Assembly (NCBI GenBank): GCA_965370315.1
Contig: CBDUTO010000011.1
Coordinates: forward strand, 1 to 52,189
DNA length: 52,189 bases
From: 1-14-2-50-31-20 sp965370315
GTDB taxonomy: Bacteria; Bacteroidota; Ignavibacteria; Ignavibacteriales; Melioribacteraceae
Reading direction: 5' to 3'
Position 1 is the stretch's first letter. Each line of letters begins with the position of its first letter. Under the pieces are notes generated by a model that saw nothing but the letters and a program-made list of their open reading frames with translations, did not search any database and had not been told where the DNA came from. The position numbers were made by a program, and so were the translations under genes. This document shows positions 8,285 through 17,109 of this stretch, piece after piece.

Positions 8285-9739
8285 ATGAAAACACCAATAG
8301 AAATATTAAAGCAGTATTACGGATTCGATAAATTCCGTGGATTACAAGAAACAATAATCAACACCCTTATTGAAGATAAAAAACATTCACTTGTATTAAT
8401 GCCAACTGGTGGCGGAAAATCACTTATTTATCAAATTCCTGCACTCATTTTTGATGGAGGAACAATTGTAATTTCTCCACTTATTGCACTTATGCAAGAT
8501 CAAGTTGATGCGTTAAAAAAGCGTGACATTCCTGCAGAGTTTATTAACTCCACAGTTTCAAAAGCCAATCGTGAAAAGCGTTTGCAACAATTTGTTAGTG
8601 GGAAAATTAAACTTCTATATGTAACTCCAGAACGTTTTAGAAAAAGAGAATTTGTTGCAGAAATTAAAAATGCTAATATTTCTTTACTTGCAATTGATGA
8701 AGCACATTGTATTTCCGAGTGGGGACACGACTTTCGTCCAGATTACTCACGTATTGGTGAGTTCCGTGAGTTGATTGGGAATCCATTAACTGTTGCTTTA
8801 ACTGCTACTGCTACTTCGGATGTTCAAAAAGATATTATAGCCAAATTAAATTTAGACGAAAGTGAAATTGAGCTTTTTCATCAAGGAATCCAACGCCCAA
8901 ATCTGCGACTTGAAGCAAAAGACATTTGGGGTTACGATGATAAATTAGAAAAAATGGTTAATGCACTCGAAACATATAAGGGTAGTACAATAATTTATTT
9001 TTCATTAATAAAAACATTGGATGAGTTTTCTGGATACTTGCATAAAGCAAAAATTGGACACTCCGTTTATCACGGAAAGTTAGAACCACAAAAAAGAAAA
9101 TCCGTTCAACGACAATTTCTAGGAAACGATAATCAGATAATTCTTGCAACAAATGCTTTTGGAATGGGAATAGATAAAGCGGATATTCGCTTAATTATCC
9201 ACGCTGAAATTCCTTCTTCTATTGAATCGTATTATCAAGAAATTGGAAGAGCTGGGCGAGATGGAAAAGATTCGCTTTGTCTTCTGCTTTACGATCAATC
9301 TGATTTATACACTCAAATGGAATTCATCAAATGGGGTAATCCTTCAGCAGATTATTATGACCGCGTTTTTAATCTTTTAAGAAGAGATTCCGATAAAGTA
9401 AACTCTAGTGGAGTCGATTTTATCCGAGAGGAAATGAGCTTCAAGGATAGAAGCGATTTTAGGGTTGAAACTGTTCTCTCAATGCTTGATAGATATGGAG
9501 TTACAGAAGGAAGCGTTGAAAATTCTAATATTAAGATGGTTTCTGAGCTACATCCAAATTTAGAAAATAGCGAGAGATTAGAGAACAAATTAATGTCCGA
9601 CAATAAAAAACTGTTAGCGATGGTAAATTATTTCAAAGAAGAAAATTGCAGACGAGTTTTTATATCCGACTATTTTGGATTTCCAGGTGAAAAACCTTGC
9701 GGAAATTGTGATTGTTGTAACAACAAAGAGGGTAAATAA
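8285..9739 (+). CDS. recQ: RecQ-family ATP-dependent DNA helicase, short form
   Basis: A 3'-5' DNA helicase of 484 residues for recombination and fork repair. Walker A TGGGKS is at 41-46, the DEAH box at 138-141 within IDEAHCISEWGHDFRPDY, and the RecQ motif VI is QEIGRAGRDG. The C-terminus ends in a zinc cluster (C455, C472, C475, C477/C478). There is no HRDC domain, and the region before the zinc cluster is compact, so it is a minimal RecQ compared with the roughly 600-residue E. coli protein. Bacteroidota often carry such short paralogues in addition to a long RecQ. It is divergent from the defence operon; a defence role is possible but not shown. Confidence 0.92.
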   Translation: MKTPIEILKQYYGFDKFRGLQETIINTLIEDKKHSLVLMPTGGGKSLIYQIPALIFDGGTIVISPLIALMQDQVDALKKRDIPAEFINSTVSKANREKRLQQFVSGKIKLLYVTPERFRKREFVAEIKNANISLLAIDEAHCISEWGHDFRPDYSRIGEFRELIGNPLTVALTATATSDVQKDIIAKLNLDESEIELFHQGIQRPNLRLEAKDIWGYDDKLEKMVNALETYKGSTIIYFSLIKTLDEFSGYLHKAKIGHSVYHGKLEPQKRKSVQRQFLGNDNQIILATNAFGMGIDKADIRLIIHAEIPSSIESYYQEIGRAGRDGKDSLCLLLYDQSDLYTQMEFIKWGNPSADYYDRVFNLLRRDSDKVNSSGVDFIREEMSFKDRSDFRVETVLSMLDRYGVTEGSVENSNIKMVSELHPNLENSERLENKLMSDNKKLLAMVNYFKEENCRRVFISDYFGFPGEKPCGNCDCCNNKEGK

Positions 9740-9769
9740 CGATAGACCCGAATTAGATATGAAAATGTA

Positions 9770-9947
9770 GTTATTGCTAGGAGTTCTGTTTTTGAACAAC
9801 GTGGCAATCTAGTAGAATTGTAGGAACTTTAAATTAACCATGGCTTAGGTAGATTGCTTCAGCAAATATCGCTTCGCAATGACAAACTGAGTTTGAATTC
9901 TGTGAGATTTCTCAATCGCTCAAAAGCAAGCTCATTTCGAAATGACA
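9770..9947. repeat. Tandem pair of intergenic repeats (degraded)
   Basis: The gap 9740-10016 is filled by two repeat types. About 9770-9884 is a degraded copy of the widespread unit that begins with TGCGAG-like and ends with CGCAATGACA (compare 16958-17045). About 9888-9947 holds a GAGATTTCTCAATCGC...TTTCGAAATGACA unit, also present near 12360-12480 and 41302-41401. No gene is supported. Confidence 0.65.
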
Positions 9948-10016
9948 GACTACATTGGGGATTTTGAGATTGGAATTTATTTGTTTTTTGTCTTTTTGTT
10001 GTTTTAAATATGCCGA

Positions 10017-10388
10017 TTAGTTTTGGCTAAAAACTTCCTTTTTGCCACTAACTACAAAAAGATGCTTAATCGGCTCAACTAAATCTTCCGCTCTCTCTTT
10101 TGTATAATTATTCAATGCGTCTCTTTGTTGTTCTACTGCAAAAGTTCTTATTGCTTTATAAATAATATCAGCAATATTGCTTTCGGCTACATAAATCTCA
10201 GCTGGAAGGGTGAAAATAAGATCAAGTGCGGCTGTTTCAATAATAGTTAATAACTCATTGTCGGATAAATCTACTACCTCAACTTCTTCAGGAAAAATAC
10301 TCGCTTTTTGGAGGGCTTTTAACTCTAATACTATTTTCTCTTTAAGAAGAAGAACTGCTGCGCTGGTAGGAATCCGAATTTCGATCAT
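10017..10388 (-). CDS. Hypothetical protein
   Basis: The protein has 123 residues and is not recognised. It is soluble and mildly acidic, with predicted alternating helices and strands, no signal peptide, no cysteine pairs and no catalytic motif. The start ATG at 10388 opens MIEIRIPTSAAVLLLKEKI. It is isolated between repeats, with recQ ending 280 bp to the left and the transporter gene starting divergently 250 bp to the right. Codon use looks like that of its neighbours, so it is probably a real gene. Confidence 0.6.
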   Translation of the reverse strand: MIEIRIPTSAAVLLLKEKIVLELKALQKASIFPEEVEVVDLSDNELLTIIETAALDLIFTLPAEIYVAESNIADIIYKAIRTFAVEQQRDALNNYTKERAEDLVEPIKHLFVVSGKKEVFSQN

Positions 10389-10490
10389 AAGTAACTTAAT
10401 TTATTTTGATTTTATTTCTGATAAGTTACTTAAATAATTATAAAATGCGAAATTAATAAATCAATTGCTTAACAAAGGTCAACAAATGGA

Positions 10491-10564
10491 TGTCTTTCCC
10501 GAATGCTCTCATCGGGAATCTCCATATGTGGAAAAGATTCCCGCTAAAAACATGCGGGAATGAC
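10491..10564. repeat. Intergenic hairpin repeat, GGGAATGAC family, copy 2
   Basis: Second copy of the unit at 8130-8203, with the same end pairing and two stems (TCGGGAATCT with AGATTCCCG, and CCCGC...GCGGG). It lies between the hypothetical gene and the transporter gene, about 70 bp before the latter, so it may be transcribed in the transporter leader. Confidence 0.75.
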
Positions 10565-10635
10565 AGTTATGAATTAAATTATATCTTTACCATCTCTCTC
10601 TTTGTTCGTAAGTTTGCACATCAAATTATTAAAAC

Positions 10636-11946
10636 ATGACTAACACAAAAAATTTAACATATAAAACAATTTTTATTTTCTGGCTTCCACTTGCATTAAC
10701 TTGGTTGTTAATGTCTGTAGAGGGTCCTTTTTTGGCATCTGTTATTGCAAGAATGTCGGAACCGAAATTCAATTTAGCCGCATATGGAGTTGCATTTTCA
10801 TTTGCATTAATAGTTGAAGCCCCAGTAATTATGTTAATGAGTGCGTCCACAGCTTTAGTTAAAGATTATCTCTCTTTCCAAAAGTTGCGAAATTTCACCT
10901 ATTTATTAAATGGAATTATTACTCTATTTATGCTTGTTCTATTAATTCCACAAATATTTGAATTTATTGCTCTCGACTTAATTGGACTTCCAACAAGAGT
11001 TGAAGAGATTACTTACTGGGCTTTTGTTGCACTTCTACCATGGCCTTCAGCAATTGGTTATCGCAGATTTTATCATGGAATTCTAATTCGAAACAATCTC
11101 ACAAAGTTTGTTACTTTTGGAACTATTGTACGTTTATTTACAATGCTAATTACGGCGTTTCTATTATTCTTTTTTGCAAATTTAGATGGAGCAGTTATTG
11201 CAGCTATCGCACTTTCTTGTGGAGTGATGACCGAAGCGATGATAACAAAATTGTTTGCAATAAAAATTTTGGATAAAATTAAGAATGATCAAAACTTGGA
11301 AACAGAGGATGGGTTAAGTTATATAGAAATTATTCAGTTTTACTATCCACTTGCAATAACCTCTATTCTTTCGCTCGGAGTTCATCCAATAGTAACATTT
11401 TTAATCGGACAAAGCCGAATGTCTATTGAGTCTCTTGCAGTTCTTCCGGTAATTAATTCCCTCGTATTTATTTTTAGAGCTGCAGGGCTTTCATTCCACG
11501 AAGCATTTATTGCTTTACTTGGTCAAAATGGTGAGGGATATAAACCACTTCGTAATTTTGGAATTATGGTTGGATCACTCTCTTCAATTTTACTTATTGG
11601 AATTACAACAACTCCACTTGCTAGTATATGGTTTCACAGCGTATCCGGGCTATCAATTGAGTTAACACAGGTTGCAATTTTGCCAGCAATTATTATGTCA
11701 CTTTTTCCAGCATTTACTTTTTTGATTTCGGTTCAGCGAGCAGTTTTAGTTTACACAAGAAATACATCGCCTTTAACTACTGCAACAATTATTGAGGTTG
11801 TAATTATTATGATAGTACTTTTCATTGGAATATCGTACTTCGATTTAGTAGGTGCTATGGCAGCAGCAATTGCATACATTGTTGGAAGAATAATTGCCAA
11901 CATTTATCTAACCTTTCCATATAATAAAGCAGTGGCAAAGTTTTAA
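10636..11946 (+). CDS. MATE/ANK-like multidrug or small-molecule exporter (MOP superfamily)
   Basis: An integral inner-membrane protein of 436 residues with about 12 hydrophobic segments and two similar halves (first beginning at FWLPLALTWLLMS, second at YPLAITSILSLG). The pseudo-twofold layout and length fit the MOP flippase superfamily. The pattern of short charged loops resembles the progressive-ankylosis (ANK) branch and MATE exporters more than the Wzx branch. The substrate cannot be read from sequence. It stands alone, with repeats on both sides, and starts at ATG 10636 with no strong ribosome binding site. Confidence 0.68.
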   Translation: MTNTKNLTYKTIFIFWLPLALTWLLMSVEGPFLASVIARMSEPKFNLAAYGVAFSFALIVEAPVIMLMSASTALVKDYLSFQKLRNFTYLLNGIITLFMLVLLIPQIFEFIALDLIGLPTRVEEITYWAFVALLPWPSAIGYRRFYHGILIRNNLTKFVTFGTIVRLFTMLITAFLLFFFANLDGAVIAAIALSCGVMTEAMITKLFAIKILDKIKNDQNLETEDGLSYIEIIQFYYPLAITSILSLGVHPIVTFLIGQSRMSIESLAVLPVINSLVFIFRAAGLSFHEAFIALLGQNGEGYKPLRNFGIMVGSLSSILLIGITTTPLASIWFHSVSGLSIELTQVAILPAIIMSLFPAFTFLISVQRAVLVYTRNTSPLTTATIIEVVIIMIVLFIGISYFDLVGAMAAAIAYIVGRIIANIYLTFPYNKAVAKF

Positions 11947-11976
11947 TTCTATTCTAAATTGAGCTATTGAAATACA

Positions 11977-12040
11977 TGTCTTTGCGAGGCGTCCAATGTT
12001 TTCTGGGCGACGTGGCAATCTTCCACAGATTGTCACGAGT
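11977..12040. repeat. Partial intergenic repeat (GACGTGGCAATCT type)
   Basis: This is a partial copy of the unit seen whole at 16958-17045, beginning TGTCTTTGCGAG and keeping CGACGTGGCAATCT, but with a decayed right end. It lies just downstream of the transporter gene. Such units are widespread intergenic repeats in many phyla. Confidence 0.65.
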
Positions 12041-12812
12041 TAAATGGTTCTCTAAATTCCTTTATTCACAAAGGTTTATTCCTCTTCAACACAAATTTCT
12101 TTATTTGCAATAGATCTGATCGTTTTGAAGAACAGAAATAGAAGCAATCCAATTATTTTAAATTCAATTAAGCCCGCTTTGTGGTACGTCAAAATAGATG
12201 CAATTGAAATTGCATCTATTGGAAAAATTTTTAATCTTAGATCTTGTGTCGTTGCTTTACTCGATAAAGCATTTGTAAATTTATTCCGTAAATGTGCTAA
12301 TTTAATCTATTAGTTAAAAGGTTTGTTTATTTCCAGTTTTATGGGATTGTCTCAAAAGTTAACAAAATGTCATTCTGAGGAGTGAAGCGACGTGAGAACC
12401 GAGTTTACGAGCTCATCGAAGGTAAACTTCAGTATTTGCTTAAAAAAAAATCTCTCTCTGTTCGAAATGACATGTGCGGCTTTTGAGACAGCCCCATAAA
12501 ACTGGAGTTGAATATTTAAGCATTGTTCCTATGGAATTATAATTATTAACAATGTATTTTTACACCACAATATTTATATTTGGACTTTCAGATAGTTTCA
12601 TATATGTATAAGGTTACTCCGGCAACTAAATAGCCTGCTTTTTGATACTTGTCAATTAGAATATTTGAGTAAAAATTCATGCAATCTTCTGTATTGAAGG
12701 ATTTGTATTAAAGAATATTTTGGAATTTGTGAAATAGATTGCAGGAATTTCTTCAACTTTATGCAAAGTATATTATTTCTGGATAAATCTTCATCAAACA
12801 AAAGGATTATTT
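12041..12812. other. Long gene-poor gap with a hairpin and a MITE
   Basis: The stretch between the transporter and the DUF819 gene holds no convincing gene. A 62-codon frame at 12125-12313 has no recognisable product. Within it is a 13-bp perfect stem (12193-12205 with 12208-12220). A MITE-like unit follows at 12333-12505. The last 300 bp, before 12813, are A/T-rich and should contain the DUF819 promoter. Confidence 0.5.
12333..12505. repeat. MITE-like element with 26-nt terminal inverted repeats
   Basis: The ends at 12333-12358 and 12480-12505 are inverted copies differing at two positions and include the TGTCTCAAAAG core often seen at insertion-sequence ends. The 173-bp interior has no transposase and instead contains a GAGTGAAGCGACGTGAGAA segment and a TTCGAAATGACA end, which belong to the ordinary intergenic repeats. 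A repeat nested in, or captured by, a miniature element is the simplest reading. Confidence 0.72.
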
Positions 12813-13970
12813 ATGATAGAACAGCCGTTTCACATTATTCTTATTTTTACTGGAATTATTGCATTAGCTTTGTTTCTCTCCGATAATTATAAAATTGCTC
12901 AAAAGATATCCCCTATTTTAATCATACTTTTTTTTAGTGCCCTTCTTGCTAATTTAGGAATTATACGAACAGACAATCCTTTTTATGGAAGTATTAACAG
13001 TTACGCAGTTCCTTTTGCAGTAACACTTATTCTGTTTCACGTCCGTTTGGCCGATCTTAAAAATGCTGGTCTTCCAATGCTGGTGGCTTTTGGAGTTGGT
13101 GCAATTGGCTCTACCATTGGTAGCTTAACTGGCGGACTTATACTGAGTGCGGAGTTTAATTCCATTTTGCCTGCTGAAGGATGGAAAATTATTGGTCCAT
13201 ATATTGGCACTTATATTGGAGGAAGTCTGAACTTCTTCTCTCTTTGGACTGGATTAGGAATTGATAACCCGAACCTTTTTGCTGCTGCAAATGCTGTAGA
13301 TAATTTAACCTTTTTTCCTATTTTTCTATTCTGGATAATTGCTCCAAATTACCTTTCAAAATATTTCAAATCTGGTGATAAATGGCATCAAAAAGAAGTT
13401 GATGATCTTGATGAAAAAGAAAAAACTATTTCATTTATACCATCGCATATTATTGGATTAACCTTTTCGGCTTTTCTAATAATGTTTTTAAGCAAATGGA
13501 TAAAAGCCGAATTCATTTCTGCATGGATGCCAAATCTTCCAACAATTCTTATTATAACTACTCTTGCATTATTTGCTGCCCAAATTAAATTTATTCAGAA
13601 ACTTCAGGGCTCACAGCTTTTAGGAAATCTTGCGTTCTATTTGTTTTTTGCATCTGTTGGTGCAATGATGGATATTCCAAAAGCAATTGAGCTTGCCCCT
13701 ATTCTCTTTATTTTTGTAATTATCGTGATTTTAATACAGGTTGGTTTTGTATTACTAATGGGAAAACTGCTAAAATTAGATATAAAAGTTCTTGCCGTTG
13801 CTGCCGTTGCTGCAAAGCTTGGTCCTTCTAGTGTTATCGCTTTAACTAACTCAAAAAATTGGAATAAACTAGCACTTCCAGGCATTGCCGTTGGTCTTTT
13901 AGGATATGCTGTTGGAAATTATATTGGGTTTGCAGGAGCGTATTTCTTGAAATTTCTTTTAGGTAGTTAA
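12813..13970 (+). CDS. DUF819 family membrane protein
   Basis: A 385-residue integral membrane protein with about 11 segments, matching the DUF819 (YjcL-like) family: FGVGAIGSTIGSLTGGLIL, IGPYIGTYIGGSLNFF and AAVAAKLGPSSVIALTNS are family landmarks. The glycine-rich, sodium-symporter-like halves suggest an ion or small-metabolite transporter, but no substrate is established for the family. It is a single gene with ATG at 12813 preceded by AAAGGA. It converges with the secreted subtilase gene, and a shared hairpin lies between them. Confidence 0.87.
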   Translation: MIEQPFHIILIFTGIIALALFLSDNYKIAQKISPILIILFFSALLANLGIIRTDNPFYGSINSYAVPFAVTLILFHVRLADLKNAGLPMLVAFGVGAIGSTIGSLTGGLILSAEFNSILPAEGWKIIGPYIGTYIGGSLNFFSLWTGLGIDNPNLFAAANAVDNLTFFPIFLFWIIAPNYLSKYFKSGDKWHQKEVDDLDEKEKTISFIPSHIIGLTFSAFLIMFLSKWIKAEFISAWMPNLPTILIITTLALFAAQIKFIQKLQGSQLLGNLAFYLFFASVGAMMDIPKAIELAPILFIFVIIVILIQVGFVLLMGKLLKLDIKVLAVAAVAAKLGPSSVIALTNSKNWNKLALPGIAVGLLGYAVGNYIGFAGAYFLKFLLGS

Positions 13971-13987
13971 TATTTTTATCTTCATTC

Positions 13988-14014
13988 TAGTGGACGCATA
14001 GCATGCGTCCACTA
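13988..14014. terminator. Palindrome between convergent genes, possible terminator
   Basis: A 12-bp perfect stem (TAGTGGACGCAT, 13988-13999) with loop AGC pairs with 14003-14014. It lies 17 bp after the DUF819 stop and 8 bp after the subtilase stop, and is followed on the plus strand by a T-rich tract, so it could end transcription from both sides. Its sequence belongs to the same palindrome family found inside T9SS sorting-domain coding sequence at 14204-14233 and 34391-34421. Confidence 0.55.
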
Positions 14015-14022
14015 CAGTTTAT

Positions 14023-16851
14023 TTATTTTAATAGCATTAATTTTTTAGTCGCCGCAAAATCACCCGCAACAATCCTATAAATATATGTTCCACTTGCAAG
14101 TTGAAACGCATCAAATGTTACTTCATAATTACCAGCACTTTGTTCTTTGTTTACAAGAGTCGCTACTTCTTGACCGAGCGTGTTGTATATTTTTAATAAT
14201 ACTTGTGGCGACACGCCTCGGCGTGCATCTACAACTGGAATACTATATTTTATTGTCGTGCTTGGATTAAACGGATTAGGATAATTTTGAGAAAGCGAAA
14301 ACTCAATTGGTAATTTTGGTGCTTCATTTGAAATATCTGTTATAAGGGAATTATATTTATCTCTACTATTTGCAACACTATTTTGTATTGAGTTCAAATC
14401 AATTCCGGCAGAGAGAGAGAATGCAACTACTAATGTTGAATCAGCTTTAATATTAAAAGGTCCAGCAGAAATAACTGAAGAAATATCGTTTGGACCAGCT
14501 TCCGTTTTACTTAATCCATTTGTAAGTGTTAGCCATTTGTTCGCATCAGAAAAACCCTCATAAACACCAATGCCACCATCCAAACCATCATTTGCTATTC
14601 CGTAATATCCAGTATTTCCGTATGTAAGTTGAGCCATTCCTATAAATGGTTTATCTATATCAGTGTGATATGCATATCCAAAATTATTTTGAGAATCAAA
14701 TTTTGTTATATTTTCAGAGTATCCTTCATCATCAATGTCCCAGTCAAAATAAATTCCAGCATAAAAATTTGAGTAATCCTCCCCACTTTGGTTTTTGAAA
14801 ATATATTTCAAAACTATATAGTTGTCATTTCCAACATCTGAAAAGGAATATGTTCGCAACTCTGTTTCGATATTTAATTTTCCTGTCCCAGCATTATTAT
14901 CATTAAAAACTGATATTCCCTCTTGGTCTGCAATAACACCTGGATTAATAATTTGAACAAATGAGAGTGGGGTAAAATCTGCTGACTGAAAATCTGGATT
15001 AGCATCTCTAACAGAACTAATCATGTTACTCTCTGAAATTCCATACATTAAGCCTGCTTCAAATAACAAATTGCGCCCCTTCATAAATGTAAATCCATCT
15101 CCATTTATATTACTTGGATAATCATTAAAAGCAAGCGTCCCCTTGCTAGTAATTGTAAATGAAATATTGTTTCCTGATTGTGTCCGGTATGTTGGATTTA
15201 TCAAAACAGAAATTAATTCAAAATCAGAATAGTTGTCATCAGAATAAGTTAACTTGAAAAGAACTTCTCTATCATTTGACGAATTTTCATTTACGGTAAA
15301 CTTAAACTTATTGCTTAAATTGTCGAACTCTTCAAGGGCGCCTTTTGCAGAAGTTGTAAACTGAGATTGTGTAATTGTTACATCACTGCTTTCACTTGAT
15401 AATACAGCACCAAACGAGGTGAGTGGTTTAAGGAAATTCATGAATCTAATATTTATTTCAACGTCTTCGCCTGCTTCAATTATTCCATCACTATTTTTTG
15501 TTTCAACAAATTCCGATGATATTATTCTCACAGATTTAACATCACTATCGCTTAATGCTTTATATGCGTTTATTCTTCCTGACCCTAACAAAAATTCTTT
15601 GCCTGGATTTAGATAATCAATATTTTCTGCTGTGACTCTTATCTGCTCTATAATTTGCAATGGAGTGTAGTTCAGAAATTGATCAATTACTAGCCCAGCT
15701 AATCCAGCGACAAGTGGCGAAGACATAGACGTTCCACTTAAATAACGATATGGGGTGGCAGAACTCTGCCATGTACTATAAATACCACTACCCGGCGCAC
15801 AGACATCTAAATCTTTGCCATAATTTGATCCTAAACTTTTTATATCATTCTCATCTGTATTCCCAACCGAGAGAACTCCATCATAAGCTGCTGGAAAAAT
15901 CACATCATTCAATCCATCGTTCCCTGCTGCGCAAACAAGCACGGAGCCCTTGCTAATAGCATAGTTGACAGCTTCTTGTTCTGCATTAGAATATCCGAAT
16001 CCTCCCCAACTACAATTAATAACACTAGCTCCATTATCTGCAGCATAAATAATTCCTTCATAACCATACGCAATAAGGTTATCTCCTAAATCATGGCGAG
16101 AAGTTTTAACAGGCATAATTGTTAAGTTATATCCGAGACCAGCAATACCAATTGAATTATCAGTTACAGCACTTGCAATGCCAGCAACATGTGTTCCGTG
16201 GGTTGGTGAGTCTTCAACTGGGTCATTATCTCCAATTCCATCAAGTCCACCAAAATCCCACCCTCTTATATCATCAATAAATCCATTTTCATCAGTATCC
16301 TCTCCATCCAAAGTTTCATCTGAATTATTCCAAATATTTGCAGCTAAATCTTCATGATTCCAATCGACACCAGAGTCGACTATTGCCACAATAATGTTAG
16401 AGTTCCCTTTACTTATATCCCATGCAGCTTCTGCTTGCACTTTTGCAAGTCCATACTGACTTGGCAAACTTGGATCGTTTGGTGTGTAGACAATCTCACG
16501 CAAATAAAGGGGCTCAGCCCACTCAACCTCTGAATGCTTTGCTAGTTTTGATGAAACGTAGATTGGATCAAATGGTGAACTAATTTTTAAACGATAAATT
16601 TGATTAATCATTTTTTCTGTACTATTATCATTTGGACTAAAGTGTTTTATAACTTCTGAAACTCCAAATCTTGAAAATTGATCTGTGAGTGTTTTGCTTT
16701 GCACTGTTTTATTTAAAACTGATTGTACTGTTTTAAATTTCACAACAATTACATCGGAGAAATATTTTAAACCGTTTTTCTCAATTATATTATTGTTTGC
16801 AAATAAAGTTGATGAAATAAGAACAATTAATAAGTATTTTATTTTATTCAT
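14023..16851 (-). CDS. Secreted subtilisin-like protease with T9SS sorting domain
   Basis: An exported S8 peptidase of 942 residues. From the chosen start there is a signal peptide (KYLLIVLISSTLFA), a propeptide-like region, and an S8 domain with catalytic D159 (AIVDSGVDWNHEDL), H218 (SPTHGTHVAG), oxyanion N311 (AAGND) and S375 (GTSMSSP). A long beta-rich region follows, then a type A T9SS sorting domain (FSLSQNYPNPFNPSTTIKYS to KKLMLLK) that sends it across the outer membrane. The start at 16851 is preferred because AGAAAGGA lies just upstream; an ATG 36 bp earlier falls in a repeat. The sorting domain carries an in-frame insert, VVDARRGVSPQ, encoded by a palindrome. Confidence 0.93.
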   Translation of the reverse strand: MNKIKYLLIVLISSTLFANNNIIEKNGLKYFSDVIVVKFKTVQSVLNKTVQSKTLTDQFSRFGVSEVIKHFSPNDNSTEKMINQIYRLKISSPFDPIYVSSKLAKHSEVEWAEPLYLREIVYTPNDPSLPSQYGLAKVQAEAAWDISKGNSNIIVAIVDSGVDWNHEDLAANIWNNSDETLDGEDTDENGFIDDIRGWDFGGLDGIGDNDPVEDSPTHGTHVAGIASAVTDNSIGIAGLGYNLTIMPVKTSRHDLGDNLIAYGYEGIIYAADNGASVINCSWGGFGYSNAEQEAVNYAISKGSVLVCAAGNDGLNDVIFPAAYDGVLSVGNTDENDIKSLGSNYGKDLDVCAPGSGIYSTWQSSATPYRYLSGTSMSSPLVAGLAGLVIDQFLNYTPLQIIEQIRVTAENIDYLNPGKEFLLGSGRINAYKALSDSDVKSVRIISSEFVETKNSDGIIEAGEDVEINIRFMNFLKPLTSFGAVLSSESSDVTITQSQFTTSAKGALEEFDNLSNKFKFTVNENSSNDREVLFKLTYSDDNYSDFELISVLINPTYRTQSGNNISFTITSKGTLAFNDYPSNINGDGFTFMKGRNLLFEAGLMYGISESNMISSVRDANPDFQSADFTPLSFVQIINPGVIADQEGISVFNDNNAGTGKLNIETELRTYSFSDVGNDNYIVLKYIFKNQSGEDYSNFYAGIYFDWDIDDEGYSENITKFDSQNNFGYAYHTDIDKPFIGMAQLTYGNTGYYGIANDGLDGGIGVYEGFSDANKWLTLTNGLSKTEAGPNDISSVISAGPFNIKADSTLVVAFSLSAGIDLNSIQNSVANSRDKYNSLITDISNEAPKLPIEFSLSQNYPNPFNPSTTIKYSIPVVDARRGVSPQVLLKIYNTLGQEVATLVNKEQSAGNYEVTFDAFQLASGTYIYRIVAGDFAATKKLMLLK

Positions 16852-16877
16852 AGTAAATCCTTTCTGTGTTTTTCTAT

Positions 16878-16948
16878 TCATTGCCACATTCTTCTAGTGG
16901 AAATCTTTCACGCATAGAGATTCCCGATAAAAACATTCGGGAATGACA
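16878..16948. repeat. Intergenic hairpin repeat, GGGAATGAC family, copy 3
   Basis: Third copy of the unit at 8130-8203 and 10491-10564; the AGATTCCCGATAAAAACATTCGGGAATGAC side is well kept, described here by position 16918-16947. It is immediately upstream of the subtilase start, so it is in or next to that gene's leader. Confidence 0.75.
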
Positions 16949-16957
16949 ATATTTAAC

Positions 16958-17045
16958 TGTCATTGCGAGAAGTCCTTTCTTTTTTGGACGACGTGGCAAT
17001 CTCCAGATGATTGCTTCAACTCAAAAAACGAGTTTCGCAATGACA
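16958..17045. repeat. Intergenic repeat with TGTCATTGCGA / TCGCAATGACA ends
   Basis: This is the most complete copy in the window of the common unit containing GACGTGGCAATCT. The 11-bp ends are perfect inverted copies. Partial copies occur at 9770-9884 and 11977-12040. It fills the gap between the hutH 3' end and the subtilase 5' end together with copy 3 of the other family. Confidence 0.78.
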
Positions 17046-17109
17046 TCTCATTCCGACAAACGGCATCAAAATAGAAAAGGCATATTATATATTTTTAAAT
17101 TCTTTTTTT

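Noticed and set aside
12125..12313. 62-codon frame in the transporter-DUF819 gap
   Set aside because: No recognisable product, contains a strong hairpin, and lies in repeat-rich DNA; likely chance.
16852..16887. Earlier start of the subtilase at 16887
   Set aside because: It falls in an intergenic repeat and would place 12 residues before a good signal peptide; the 16851 start has a ribosome binding site.
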